Notes: generated by a model not told the origin, from the sequence alone. 64,000 bases of DNA from Pomphorhynchus laevis (GCA_012934845.2 WNNJ02000946.1:1-64000); one strand, 5' to 3'; numbered from the stretch's first letter, positions 34,561 through 44,804 are shown. Program-made: numbers and translations.

Positions 34561-37520
34561 CAGTATCCAGTTTGAATTTTGCTAGTTCGTCTGGAAAAGG
34601 TAGTTTCAACAGTCATTCATCGCAACTCTTCAATAGTGTTAGTTTCAATTCTGATCTGGGACACTTAGTTTCATTCAGCAAATTATTCACCGTTCCTAGT
34701 AATCCCTTACCACAACCCACACGCTATTTATCGATTGGGTATTCTAATCTTCGTAGTTTGCCTGCTCAAATAGTGGAGTTGAAGTATCACATGCTTTCTC
34801 ATTCGTATGACATTTTCTGCGTTGCTGAGTCCTGGTTGCATCAATATATTGTCGATACCACTGTGAACATTCCTGGTTTTCGCCTTATACGAAGCGACAG
34901 GATATCAGGTAGGCGAGGTGGCGGTGTCGCCGCGTATGTCAGAGAAAATTTCCTCATATCTGAGGTGTTGAATATTTGTGACCCTTGTGGGTCTTTTGAG
35001 ACTCTATGCTTCCGTATTGATCACTCAGCGACCAGTATGAACTTTTGCGTCGTGTATCGATCTCCGTCAGTAATTGCAGACACTGATCAACTAAAACTTA
35101 TTTTACAATCGGTATGTTCCTCCCCTCACTTTATTCTTTTGGGCGATTTTAATCTTCCACGATCTAGATGGTCAGACTATGTCTTTTCTGATGGTAGTTC
35201 CACGGAAAGGGAAATATCTGAGTTCCTTGCTGAGGAACTCATGCTGATTCAGCATGTACAAGAACCAACTTGCTTAACTTCAAGATCGGATTCGGTACTT
35301 GATCTGGTGTTTTCCAGATATGTAGGAGACATAATCAAAGTTGATCATCTCCCTCCTTTAGGAAGTAGTGACCACTGCTTGCTCTCCTTGACGGCTGTCC
35401 CTTATTCCAGATTCTGTCCACCTTGTTCAAAAACTTACAAACGTCATTGGTCGAAAGTGAGAAGAGAAGATGTTTTGAGAGTTTACAACCAATTCCCGTG
35501 TACTTTTATGAACACGGACAAGCTATCATTGAATATGATCACTGATTACCTACATAAATTATCTGATATTCTTGCCCCTATGCGCGAATCCTCTTATGCT
35601 GCTAAGTCACCTGCATGGATAGATTCCAACGTCAGACAACTAATAAGTTCAAGAAATTGTTTATGGAAGCTTCAGCGTTCTGATTCTAGTTTCTCTGCCA
35701 GATATAAATATGTTCGAAATCTTTGTACTAGAGTGAAAGCAACAAAACGATGTGCATTCGAATCGTATATCGCTAATAATGTAACACGGAATCCAAAACT
35801 ATTCTGGGCCTATGTTCGTCGCAACAGAACCCTTAATACAGAAATCAAGTATGTCCTTAATGCGGAGGGATGTATGATAACTTCTCAGAGTGGTATTGTG
35901 GAATGCCTTGCTACGTCTTTTTCGATACCGACAAATAATTCACAAAGAGCTTCTATCACTTCGCATGGTGTAGCATTAAAGCAATCTTCGCGTTTTCTTC
36001 CAGTAACGATTAGTGAGATTGTAAGTCAGCTTGATCAGCTTGACCCATTTAGCTCTACTGGCCCTGATGACATTTCTCCGTTTCTCTTGAAGAATTTATC
36101 TAGATATTTGGCTCCTTCCCTTCTTGCTATTTTTGAGAACAGTTTGACCAGTGGATGTGTTCCTGAAGTCTGGAAAACTGCCATCGTAGTTCCGATCCCA
36201 AAGAAAACCATTGCAACGGCTTGTACTGACTATAGACCAATCAGCCTGACTAGTTCTCTATGCAAAGTGCTTGAAAAGTTGATCGCCACCCGGATCAGGC
36301 ATCACTTGAGGGAACTCGGAATAATGTCGTCTTCTCAGCACGGTTTCCTCCCTGGTCGTTCCTGCTTAACAAACTTATTGACTTCACGCGAAATGTGGGT
36401 TGAGGCGGTCAGTCGCGGCCAATCAATTAATGTGGTATTCATTGACTTTTCAAGAGCATTCGATCGGGTGCCGCATGAGAGCTTGGTAGCATTACTATTT
36501 AACTACGGCATTCCTGTAATGTTGTGTAATTGGATTCAAGATTTCCTACGTCATCGTTTCTTTAGGGTGAGAGTTGGCACCCATCTTTCCACTTCCAGAC
36601 GCGTTTACTGTGGTGTTCCGCAAGGTACCGTACTAGGACCTCTGCTGTTTATTGTGTTCCTTAACGATTTGTTGCTGCGGATTCAGAGTCCCTGTCTTGC
36701 TTTTGCTGACGACCTCAAAATATGGTCTGTAGATGATATTGATCCGCTTGGCATTTCCCTGCAGGAAGACCTTAATGAAATATATCAATGGAGTGAGGCT
36801 ACTGGTATGAAGATCAATGTTGACAAATGCGGCCACATGAAATTAGGAAGGCGTTGCGATGACCGTCGTTTTCGCCTCGGAACTTCAATTCTTAATGTCG
36901 TCATGGAGTATAGGGATCTGGGTGTCATGGTGCATAGGACATTGAAATCCCGATCAAATACAGAGTTTGCCCATAGCAAGGCTTTGCGAGCTATGTACTG
37001 CGTCAAAAATGCATTTAATCGTATTAATCCATACGTCTTCAAACGGCTTTACTGCGCTCTTGTTCGCCCGCATATAGAGTACTGCGTGCAAGCAGTTTTT
37101 CCATACACTAAGAAAGAGTTCAATAGACTAGAGTCAATCCTTCGTAGAGGTTCTCGAATGTGTATGGATGGATCATATTCATATCGTGAACGGCTTAAAT
37201 TTCTAAAGATACCATCTTTGGGTCAGAGGCTATATTACCTAGACCTTGTTGCATTATGGCGAATGGTAAATGGGATAGATGGTTTTCCCTCGTGCTATGT
37301 TAAAGTTTGTTCTCAGACGCATCGTGGCCACCCGTTGAAACTATTTAAGTTTCCCCATGGTAAAGTAGTGAGTTTGGCTAGGCTCTCACATCGAGCATTA
37401 AACGCCTGGAACACGTTGCCAGGAGAAATAGCATGTACCAAGGACTTATCTCAATTTAAAGTTCAACTTCGTCAGTGGATTAACGATCATGGCATTCCGA
37501 ATGTATACAATATTATGTAA
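34482..37520 (+). CDS. CR1-like LINE ORF2 (AP endonuclease, reverse transcriptase), intact
   Basis: 1,012 codons. Endonuclease about residues 80-310: IGYSNLRSLPAQIVELK, FCVAESWL (catalytic Glu), RSDRISGRRGGGVAAYV, CVVYRSPS, ILLGDFNLPRSRW (Asp, Asn), SVLDLVFS and LGSSDHCLLSL (Asp-His). RT about residues 540-830: VPIPKK, DYRPISLTSSLCKVLEKLI, SSQHGFLPGRSCLTNLL, VVFIDFSRAFDRVPHESL (first Asp), YCGVPQGTVLGPLLFIVFLN, LAFADDLKIW (catalytic FADD), GMKINVDKCGHM, YRDLGVMVHRTL. The C-terminus has LDLVALWRMVNGIDGF and ALNAWNTLPGEI. It would nick the target and prime reverse transcription. The ATG lies inside the ORF1 codons for NLC; fusion by -1 frameshift is an alternative (A AAT TTT at 34491-34497). 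A frame on the minus strand at 36.6-37.0 kb is a shadow. Confidence 0.93.
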   Translation: MHTKFSGCQVAPSSSLESHNDQQRHLAVSSLNFASSSGKGSFNSHSSQLFNSVSFNSDLGHLVSFSKLFTVPSNPLPQPTRYLSIGYSNLRSLPAQIVELKYHMLSHSYDIFCVAESWLHQYIVDTTVNIPGFRLIRSDRISGRRGGGVAAYVRENFLISEVLNICDPCGSFETLCFRIDHSATSMNFCVVYRSPSVIADTDQLKLILQSVCSSPHFILLGDFNLPRSRWSDYVFSDGSSTEREISEFLAEELMLIQHVQEPTCLTSRSDSVLDLVFSRYVGDIIKVDHLPPLGSSDHCLLSLTAVPYSRFCPPCSKTYKRHWSKVRREDVLRVYNQFPCTFMNTDKLSLNMITDYLHKLSDILAPMRESSYAAKSPAWIDSNVRQLISSRNCLWKLQRSDSSFSARYKYVRNLCTRVKATKRCAFESYIANNVTRNPKLFWAYVRRNRTLNTEIKYVLNAEGCMITSQSGIVECLATSFSIPTNNSQRASITSHGVALKQSSRFLPVTISEIVSQLDQLDPFSSTGPDDISPFLLKNLSRYLAPSLLAIFENSLTSGCVPEVWKTAIVVPIPKKTIATACTDYRPISLTSSLCKVLEKLIATRIRHHLRELGIMSSSQHGFLPGRSCLTNLLTSREMWVEAVSRGQSINVVFIDFSRAFDRVPHESLVALLFNYGIPVMLCNWIQDFLRHRFFRVRVGTHLSTSRRVYCGVPQGTVLGPLLFIVFLNDLLLRIQSPCLAFADDLKIWSVDDIDPLGISLQEDLNEIYQWSEATGMKINVDKCGHMKLGRRCDDRRFRLGTSILNVVMEYRDLGVMVHRTLKSRSNTEFAHSKALRAMYCVKNAFNRINPYVFKRLYCALVRPHIEYCVQAVFPYTKKEFNRLESILRRGSRMCMDGSYSYRERLKFLKIPSLGQRLYYLDLVALWRMVNGIDGFPSCYVKVCSQTHRGHPLKLFKFPHGKVVSLARLSHRALNAWNTLPGEIACTKDLSQFKVQLRQWINDHGIPNVYNIM

Positions 37521-37622
37521 CCGCTATTAACTTTTTTTTCTTCTTTTCTTTTCTTTTTTATTTCCTATGTGATCAGTTGAAACAGCCATTTGGCTATAAC
37601 TTGTAATACTAATAATAATAAG
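37521..37622 (+). other. CR1-like LINE 3' UTR: pyrimidine tract, hairpin, AATAAT tail
   Basis: After the stop: TTTTTTTTCTTCTTTTCTTT, then GATCAGTTGAAAC, stem AGCC-ATTT-GGCT, TTGTAATACTAATAATAATAA. The same order is at 10014-10090 (-), and in eroded form at 33058-33103 (+) and 16505-16600 (-). It is the likely template recognition end for RT, by analogy with CR1/L2 3' ends. Confidence 0.75.
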
Positions 37623-37724
37623 GGTTAAAAACATTAAACAATTTCTATGTTTGTATTCGTGATAGTTTGTCAAAAAACTAATATATGTTATGGGAAATAT
37701 GCCAAATTAAATTAATTTTTTCAG

Positions 37725-37800
37725 CTGAAAAAACGTGATTTTAGATTTCTACAAAAGATAATATAAGCTCCTACCGGATTAAGAAAGACGGTCAACAAAA
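37725..37800 (+). promoter_or_regulatory. Probable sec13 5' UTR exon start with splice acceptor
   Basis: TTAATTTTTTCAG ends at 37724, a strong acceptor 76 bases before the sec13 ATG; there is no reading frame upstream, so it implies a leader intron. The intact LINE may lie in that intron or just upstream of the gene. Confidence 0.5.
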
Positions 37801-38799
37801 ATGGTGACGTTATCGTCTTCTGTCGATACTGGGCATGAAGACATGGTTCATGATGCGTGCCTAGATTTTTATGGAGCACGGCTTGCAACATGCTCTTCGG
37901 ATAGAACAATAAGAATATTTGACGTCAGCATCGAAGATGCTTCTAAGCATCCAATACTAGATCACCTTAAAGGGCATAAAGGACCTGTATGGCAGGTATG
38001 CTGGTCTCATCCAATATACGATTCACTGTTAGCAAGCGCTAGTCAAGATGGAACAGTTCGTATATGGCAAGAAATCAGCGGACGGTCGTCATGGATTCAA
38101 AGTTTTGAGTATAAGGGACACAAGTCATCCGTAAATACAGTATGTTTCGCTCCTTATCAACACGGTCTTATGCTAGCAGCTGGAAGTTCTGATGGTTCCA
38201 TATCTATACTATTTAAGGATCATTTAAAGGCAAATTCTGAATGGCAGTCAAAACTCGTTCTAAATGCCCATGAAATGGGAGTAAACTCAATTTGCTGGGG
38301 TCCTTTACCTTATCTTCGTTTTGTTTCTGGTGGATCTGATGGAGTTGTGAAAATTTGGAGTCCAAATAGCAATAAAGAGTGGACAGTGATAGATTCACTG
38401 ACTGCTCATAAAGACTGTGTAAGAGACGTGGCCTGGAGTCCTTCTTTATCTCGTAGTTACATTGCGAGTTGTGGCCAAGATATGAATATCATAATATGGC
38501 AAGAAGAATCTTCGGACAATAGCGACAATAATCGGGCGCCGGGATACTCTTACTGGGTAGAGAAGGAGAGAATTAAAACCGATAATATTGCTTGGACAGT
38601 AAGCTGGTGTATGAGCGGTACAACATTGGCAATTGCCGGTCAGGACAACCGTGTTAGATTTTTTAAAGAAATGATATCTGGTCAATTTGTTGAGATAAGT
38701 CCGTTATCAGAGCAACCTGCAAGAAATCATTCCTCAATGAATGTATCCTTAACAACCGAGATGAGTCAAAATTTGTGTCAAAATACTGCGCCGGTGTAA
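37801..38799 (+). CDS. sec13: Sec13, WD40 protein of COPII coat and nuclear pore Y-complex
   Basis: 332 codons, one exon. It opens VDTGHEDMVHDACLDFYGAR, LATCSSDRTIRIFDV, GHKGPVWQVCWSHP, LASASQDGTVRIWQE, HKSSVNTVCFAP, LMLAAGSSDGSISIL, HEMGVNSICWGP, FVSGGSDGVVKIW, HKDCVRDVAWSPS, IASCGQDMNIIIW and LAIAGQDNRVRFFKE: six WD blades in the order and spacing of Sec13 (human 322 aa). The HEDM..DA start and CVRDVAW are typical of Sec13 and separate it from Seh1. Sec13 pairs with Sec31 in the outer COPII cage on ER exit sites and with Nup145C/Nup96 in the pore; in that family the sixth-blade protein is completed by a partner's strand. A Ser/Thr/Gln-rich tail of about 30 residues is lineage-specific. The coding sequence is undamaged. 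Confidence 0.95.
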   Translation: MVTLSSSVDTGHEDMVHDACLDFYGARLATCSSDRTIRIFDVSIEDASKHPILDHLKGHKGPVWQVCWSHPIYDSLLASASQDGTVRIWQEISGRSSWIQSFEYKGHKSSVNTVCFAPYQHGLMLAAGSSDGSISILFKDHLKANSEWQSKLVLNAHEMGVNSICWGPLPYLRFVSGGSDGVVKIWSPNSNKEWTVIDSLTAHKDCVRDVAWSPSLSRSYIASCGQDMNIIIWQEESSDNSDNNRAPGYSYWVEKERIKTDNIAWTVSWCMSGTTLAIAGQDNRVRFFKEMISGQFVEISPLSEQPARNHSSMNVSLTTEMSQNLCQNTAPV

Positions 38800-39218
38800 C
38801 TGTAAAGAATTATATTTTTAAAAAATATATCGTTAACTTTAAAGAAAATTATTTAATTTTTATATTTTACTTTCTAATTTGTTCGTTAATGAACAAATTG
38901 TACTTTTATCCTATGGTACTAGCAGAAGTTAGCGAAATTTAAAAATAATTTTTTGATGTTAATTGTTTTCGAAACCTCAAAAAATGGATCAAGTTATTTT
39001 TAAACATAATTTTAATTATTTGAACGATTATTTTATTAGTTTTACATCGTGAAAACCTTTTAATCCCTGAAATATGTTCGATGCTGGCTTTTCATTTTTA
39101 CTACTTCATTTTAAATAAAATGTTTTACTCTCAAATTTTTCTATATTCCTTTGCAAGTCATAAGAAACTTTAAGTGTTTATTCATTTTCATCAATAATTG
39201 AACTGTATCACCACTTTA
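38800..39218. other. sec13 3' UTR and spacer
   Basis: AT-rich with an AATAAA near 39113. No gene. Confidence 0.45.
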
Positions 39219-40229
39219 TTAACACGTTGACGGACAGTAGGAACAAGCGAAGTTCGAAAATTGACACTATATGTTTTTGTGATTTTTAGAATGTTAGAAG
39301 TATAGTTTTACTCTTTCTGCTTAAATAAACTTAATTTTGATTAATTTAATACCTTTAATTAGGTTGCGGCTATAACAGCAAAAATTTAAAAACGTAAATG
39401 ACAGGTTTAATGGTTCAAACAAGCAATTTTTGTATGCAACAAAGTATTTTTGGGAGTTTTACACGAAATGTTAGTTCTTAATCAAACAAAAATAAATAAA
39501 TGACAAAAAAATTTATTATAATTTTATAATTATTATACATTATTTTCGGTATGCCATGTTTCAAAGCATGGTGCAGGACACAGTGCAGGTTTTGACATGC
39601 AATTCTTGCAGCAATATGATGTTTCCTTCCTTATTCCCTGTTTATAACATTGTTTACAATTGTCCATTTTCTGTAAATATTGAATAAAACATTTTATTTT
39701 GTATTATTATTTATTGTATATTATATATATAATATATATTTATCATTTACATTATCATTATTTATTTATATTTCAAATGTAAAACCAAAAAAAAGTAAAC
39801 AGTATAACCTATAGTATCGTTAACCTAACCTAAAATGCTAAATTTTGTTTTTTTATTTCTGTTTAAAGTATAAAATGAATAATAAACAAATACATACCAG
39901 TATAGTTATATAAATAATAATAAATATCGTTAAACGTATCAATAAGAACTATAAATTCAATAGAAAACACGATCGCACTACTCCCTTCACAACCACGTGC
40001 ATACTGAATCTGCAACTCGTATAACAGGTGAAATATGAACTTCAACCTAAAAAGATGTTTTCAAAACACGACACTATGCTTCTACGTATACGCCAGTAAG
40101 TGCACATTTGTGCTGCTATAGCCGTAGTGTCTAAAAACGACCGTTTCGTTTTGGACGGCTATAGCAGTCATGCCACATTGTGAACTTCGCTTTGACGGCT
40201 ATAGCCGCAATTGTCCGTCAACGTGTTAA
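39219..40229 (-). mobile_element. piggyBac-type derivative with TTAA target duplications
   Basis: Left end TTAA (39219-39222) + CACGTTGACGGACA (39223-39236); right end TGTCCGTCAACGTG (40212-40225) + TTAA (40226-40229): 14-bp perfect inverted repeats, with AGCGAAGTTC further in on both sides. At the right, ACGGCTATAGC-type subterminal repeats occur at about 40118, 40158 and 40197. TTAA duplication is diagnostic of piggyBac. At about 1.0 kb it cannot encode a full transposase (about 600 aa) and keeps only the last part, see 39533-39667. It lies between sec13 and a LINE. Confidence 0.9.
39533..39667 (-). pseudogene. piggyBac transposase C-terminal cysteine-rich domain relic
   Basis: Minus strand reads MDNCKQCYKQGIRKETSYCC then KNCMSKPALCPAPCFETWHT and a stop. 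The spacing CxxC......(R)xxTxYxCxxC...P.LC...CF...H is the zinc-binding cysteine-rich tail of piggyBac transposases, which binds the terminal repeats. All Cys/His ligands appear present. ATTTACAG stands just upstream (39670-39677), so it could have been a terminal exon. The DDD catalytic core is absent from the element. Confidence 0.85.
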
Positions 40230-40540
40230 AAGATAAATTAAAGATTTAATGTTTGTGTAATGACGTACATAACTCTGTTAATATATTCTTCAGATTTTAT
40301 ATTTCATAAAATATAACTTGTCGGTCGATGCAACACAATTCTATAAGGAATTAGTTTAGTAATTTTCTTAATTTTTCGTAAGTTTGTGATTACAATTTCA
40401 CTCGTAAATTATAATTTATTATGAGTTATAATAATATAGTAAAATAAATTATTATTATTATTATTAATGTTTCAATAGCACATAAAAGCATGGCTTAATT
40501 GGCTGGTTCACTGCAGAAAAAAGAAAATATAATAAAAGTA

Positions 40541-43531
40541 TCACAAATACGGAAAAGCAGCTTTCCCCATGGCATCCTCCATCCGTAATTTCTTTTTGAA
40601 TTCGTTGATATTGCTACTGCACACTGTTGACTCTCCAAGCCTATTCCACAGAGATACAACTCGCCGATCAAATTGGACAGCTCGTGATTTTCTTATCCTT
40701 TCACGTCGCAGGGTTAAACCATGGCCTCGGAGGATATTGGATGAGCGCAAATGAAGACAATCTCGAAGTGGATGATCCAAATCATTAAGAATTTGCCAGA
40801 CCATACTCATATCGATGTACCGGCGGGTCCACGTGACAGTCTCAAGTCTAAGTGCTTTTAATCGATCAGGGTACGACAAAAATTTCAAATGCGGTGCCAG
40901 CTTGGTAGCTCTATGGAGTACCCTCTCTGAACTAATATGTTCTTTTGAATTTTGGGGATACACACACGGCGCAGCATATAGAAGACGGCTCAACACATGA
41001 GCAAAGATTAGCGGACGTAGGGCAAATTGATTGAGTGCAATGAAAGTGCGTCGAAGTTGACCGATTATCCCCAACGCATTTGAACAAGCATGTTCAGTAT
41101 GTGTGACGGTACTCAAATCACTGTTTATCCACACTCCCAAGTCCTTATATTTGTTCACTCGTTCTATATCACTGCTTTGAAAGCTATAATTAACTAAAGA
41201 TTGAGCATTTCCGCCACGAACACGTAAATGTTTGCATTTTGATATATTTACAATCAACCTATTGAGCAGAGCCCAATTTTCGACTTCATCGATATCCCGT
41301 TGCAGTTTGACTATATCATTGGGTGAACGAATTGCCCGCCAGATTTTCAAATCGTCTGCATATAAAAGCATCCGAGAATCAATAAATTCCGGGATATCGT
41401 TGATGTAGACACTAAATAACAATGGACCCAATACTGAACCTTGAGGCACCCCTATATTACATGGCCGCGAAGAAGAGTAAAAATTATCTACATGCACACA
41501 ATAACTACGATTGCTTAAAAACGATTCAATCCATCTAACAAGCAAAAATGGAATGCCACTTTTCTCTAGTTTATTTAGGAGGAGTCTATGGTCTACTCTG
41601 TCAAATGCCTTAGAGAAATCGAAGAATATGATGTCAGTAGCAATTGATACGGCTTTATTAGCTGACCAATCAAGATGGGCAGCGAGTAGATTAGTAACTG
41701 TCGAATAACCCTTACGGAAACCATGTTGCTCAGAAGCTATTACATTATTCTCACTATAAAACTTGACCATATAACCATGTATAATTCGCTCTAACATTCT
41801 ACAACATAAGCAAGTAATACTTACTGGTCTGTAATTGTCTACTGAAGATCTATCACCCTTTTTGAAGATGGGGTGAATGATCGATTGTTTCTACTCTTTT
41901 GGCAGATTCGTATCAATAATAGATTGTCGAAATATGTTACAAAGTGGTGTATATATTGAGTCTGCTATTCGACGAAGATATATCGAAGGTAACAAATCAG
42001 CACCTTTGGAGTTTGTCTCTTTAAGACGATGCAGTTCAGCTAAAACTTTCTCATGAGTTATCAAATTAGCTATGTCTAAACTAGGATATGAAACACTAGC
42101 ACCTCTTATCGTCTCACTGTTCTGGATAGGTTCAGAATACTCGTTTGTAGTCTCTTTGTACAAGTAAAAATGCTTTGAGAACATCTCAGCAAGGTCGTCT
42201 TCAATAACGCTATCAAAATATTGGCCAATTGTTTTATTAGCGTTCCTACTACTATTCACATATAGAAAGAGAGCTTTGGGATCATGTCTACAACTATGAG
42301 CTAGACCATTTTCAAATAAATAGCGCTTATGTCGCTTTAAAGAATTGAAGAAATTTCTCGCCTGCTTATAAACACCATATTCACAAAACCCACCCTTAAA
42401 GCATTTGAAACTGAAGTCACGAGCCTTCATCGCAGTAGCCAGCTCAGTATCAAACCAACGAGCGCTTTTCCGACTAGTCTTAGACTTCAAAGGTGAGAAT
42501 TTTACCATTAGAGAATAAAGCGTCACGCGAAAATGATCCCAGGCCTCGTCAACTCCGACAACAGCCGGATCAGGCCAACTTACTCTATGCAGCTTTGATG
42601 TAATAACATCATAGTTCGCCCGAAAAACATTAATCTGACGTTTGTACCGAGCATGATGAAACACCCTCATTTGTATATTTAGCAAAACTTTAACTACACA
42701 GTGATCAGACAAACCAACAGGAGAATCATATTGGATACTACTGATTAATTGACTGTTTGTCGATAGGCAAAGATCAAGAAGGGAAGAACTACAACTTGAA
42801 AAGCGAGTATGTACATCAACAAATTGAGCAAGGCCACAATAAGCAAAACACTCCATAAGGTCACAAGATTCACTATCACAAGTAGGAAGAACCGTATTCG
42901 AAGTCCATTCAACATCTGGCATATTCAGATCCCCAATTATCACAGTATCACAATCTCCTCGCGTATACAACTCTATCTCTTCAATGAGTTTCTTAGATAT
43001 TGCCTTAGGAGCACGATACACAAGACCCAGTATGATGGGTGAGCTGTTATCAAACTTCACCTGACACCACAAACTCTCAACTCTATCAATAGACGACTTA
43101 CTCAAAACGCGCACCTTAACTGCGTCTCTAATAAAGAGAGCTACGCCACCACCCCTACCCCCTATCCGATCACTACGGAACAACGAATAGCCTGGGATGG
43201 ATACCTCAGCATCGGATACATCACAATTAAGCCAAGATTCTGTAATACCAACTATAATTGGATTAACAGACTCGATCCTAAACTTTAGCTCATCGACTTT
43301 CTGTAACAAGCTCCGAACATTACAATAAAATATACTATGACTTTTATTCACACCAGTGCGAGTAATAATATCATCTCTAGCAATCTGACCCACTTCAGAT
43401 CCCAAATCAGCTAGGCACTTATATGCTGTAAGACCTTGCCAAAACCCTCCACATTCATGAGAGGTGATACATCTAATGGGGACCAACTGATTCGAATGCG
43501 TCGCCTCACTACTTGAAAATTTTGCACACAT
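40541..43531 (-). pseudogene. CR1-like LINE ORF2, second lineage; one in-frame stop
   Basis: 996 codons in one frame from 43531 to 40541, broken by a single TAG at 41891-41893 where LPKEWK is expected (TGG in relatives). Endonuclease: FYCNVRSLLQKVDELKF, VGITESWL, SDRIGGRGGGVALFI, GLVYRAPK, VIIGDLNMPDVEW, SLLDLCLS, VGLSDHCVVKV. RT: HPIFKKGDRSSVDNYRPVSI, EQHGFRKGYSTVTNLLAAHL, IIFFDFSKAFDRVDHRLLLN, IGVPQGSVLGPLLFSVYIND, LLYADDLKIWRAI (YADD), KYKDLGVWINSDLS; the C-terminus has RGHGLTLRRERIRKSRAVQF and VVSLWNRLGES. All catalytic residues are present. The ATG lies in the ORF1 codons for NLC; A AAT TTT at 43522-43516. Confidence 0.92.
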
Positions 43532-44571
43532 AGATTGCTCTCACCAAGTGCAACACGAGATGCAAGTTCTTTCTTAGCTTGAGACAATTTCTCCCTTTGA
43601 AGAGCGTCAAGATCTTTTAAGAGACTAACGTGGGATCCTTTTAAACGATATGAATTCCGAAGAATTAACTCAGCATGTGACTGCTCTCTAAATACGGCCT
43701 TGAGTAAACGCGGCCTATTACTAAGTGTATCACGCTTACCCAGTCGAAATAATGCAACGAGTTTAACACGTTTGACAATATCCACATTGCAAGAACCAAG
43801 TACCTGCGTCAATATAAATCTCACACTCTGGACGTCCACGTTAAGACGTACTTGTGCGTTCTCAAATAAAGATTCTCTTACATTGGCCAGAATAACAGAT
43901 CTACATCGATCAGCGGTGTGTTTCCTATTATTACCAATTTGCAATTCGAGACTGTCACGTGACACTGCGGATAGTGTATGTTGACTTATCGTTGACGCTT
44001 GTTCCTTCTTTTTGACAGTCCCATTATCAGACATATGACCATGATTCAAAACCTGACAATATGTATTTTCATCATTAGTAACATCAGGTAAATGCACTGG
44101 AACATCCATGGCTACAGTCTCACCCTCTACAGTTAAATCTATATTCATTGGATTATTTGCAAGACTTGAGGAGGGATATATAGAGTTAAGACTTGAGGAG
44201 GGATATATAGAGTTAGAATAGCTTCCATCACTATGACTGGAATTTTCAACATTCTTAGTAGATTTGGAAATAAGAACTTCCTTACTTTGACCGGCACTTA
44301 TGCTTTTTGGAATTGGTGGAGCTGATATGGGTCCAAGAGAATTACAACTCGACTGACCGACAACCAAGGGGGTAGATTCCGTCTTCAAATCATTTATCAA
44401 AGATGCGCAGCAGTACCCGCAGTAGAAAGATGCATTAGACAGAGCTGTTTTCTTTTCCCCGGGAACTGAAACACTTGTCCACACATGACAATCTTCACTT
44501 GAACACCGAACCTGATAATCCACGAACTTGGCAGCATCACCTCGCTTTGTAGTCTTCCTCTGTTTGACCAT
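43411..44571 (-). CDS. CR1-like LINE ORF1, second lineage
   Basis: 386 codons, open. N-terminal four-Cys module CSSEDCHVWTS ... FYCGYCCA matches the ORF1 at 33364. A Ser-rich middle contains a 27-base tandem repeat coding NSIYPSSSL twice (44163-44217). The C-terminal RRM-like part reads SVILANVRES, VKLVALFRLGKRD, NRPRLLKAVFREQSHAELIL, HVSLLKDLDALQREKLSQAK and NLCVQNFQVVRRR. It ends in VEGFGKVLQHISA, 121 bases beyond the ORF2 start, in the +1 frame relative to ORF2. Presumed RNA-binding partner of ORF2. Confidence 0.87.
   Translation of the reverse strand: MVKQRKTTKRGDAAKFVDYQVRCSSEDCHVWTSVSVPGEKKTALSNASFYCGYCCASLINDLKTESTPLVVGQSSCNSLGPISAPPIPKSISAGQSKEVLISKSTKNVENSSHSDGSYSNSIYPSSSLNSIYPSSSLANNPMNIDLTVEGETVAMDVPVHLPDVTNDENTYCQVLNHGHMSDNGTVKKKEQASTISQHTLSAVSRDSLELQIGNNRKHTADRCRSVILANVRESLFENAQVRLNVDVQSVRFILTQVLGSCNVDIVKRVKLVALFRLGKRDTLSNRPRLLKAVFREQSHAELILRNSYRLKGSHVSLLKDLDALQREKLSQAKKELASRVALGESNLCVQNFQVVRRRIRISWSPLDVSPLMNVEGFGKVLQHISA
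44163..44217 (-). repeat. 27-bp in-frame tandem repeat within ORF1
   Basis: Two identical copies of AAGACTTGAGGAGGGATATA + TAGAGTT (plus-strand spelling), coding NSIYPSSSL repeated. Confidence 0.9.
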
Positions 44572-44800
44572 TATATGTATGTATATTCAGACTTTATCAG
44601 AGTAAAGTCTCTTGTGTAGATTTCAATAAAGATTGTGTAGGTTCTTCTGGTATAGGTTTTTAGGTTTAGGTTCTTCTAATTTAGGTTCTTTGTAAGTAGT
44701 TAATATGTATAACAAGATAGTTTAAACTCCTAATTAATACAGATTTTTCTGCGAGCGTAGCGATCTGAATGTATGTTTATAAGAAACCAAAATTTTTTTT
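44572..44800 (-). promoter_or_regulatory. 5' leader of second CR1-like LINE
   Basis: Reading 5' to 3' on the minus strand: TTTCTTATAAACATACA (44771-44787), GAGTTTAAACTATCTTG (44729-44713), ATTAACTACTTACAAA, then three short AGGAACCTA-like repeats (as AAGAACCTAAA on the minus strand, 44640-44695) before the ORF1 ATG at 44571. The first two blocks match the other element's leader. Confidence 0.6.
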
Positions 44801-44804
44801 AGGA

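Larger units (their letters stand above)
33110..37622 (+). mobile_element. Apparently intact CR1-like LINE (plus)
   Basis: Full-length element with a repeat-bearing 5' leader (33131-33363), ORF1 (398 codons) and an overlapping ORF2 (1,012 codons) with all endonuclease and RT motifs, then a 3' UTR with a pyrimidine tract, hairpin and AATAATAATAA tail. No stop or frame break in either ORF, so it may be recently active. It sits directly downstream of an older copy of the same lineage and 100 bp upstream of the inferred sec13 leader exon. No target duplication is obvious, as is usual for CR1. Confidence 0.88.

Noticed and set aside
37801-38799. Possible Seh1 instead of Sec13
   Set aside because: The HEDMVHDA start, GHKGPVWQVCW and CVRDVAWSPS blocks and the length fit Sec13.
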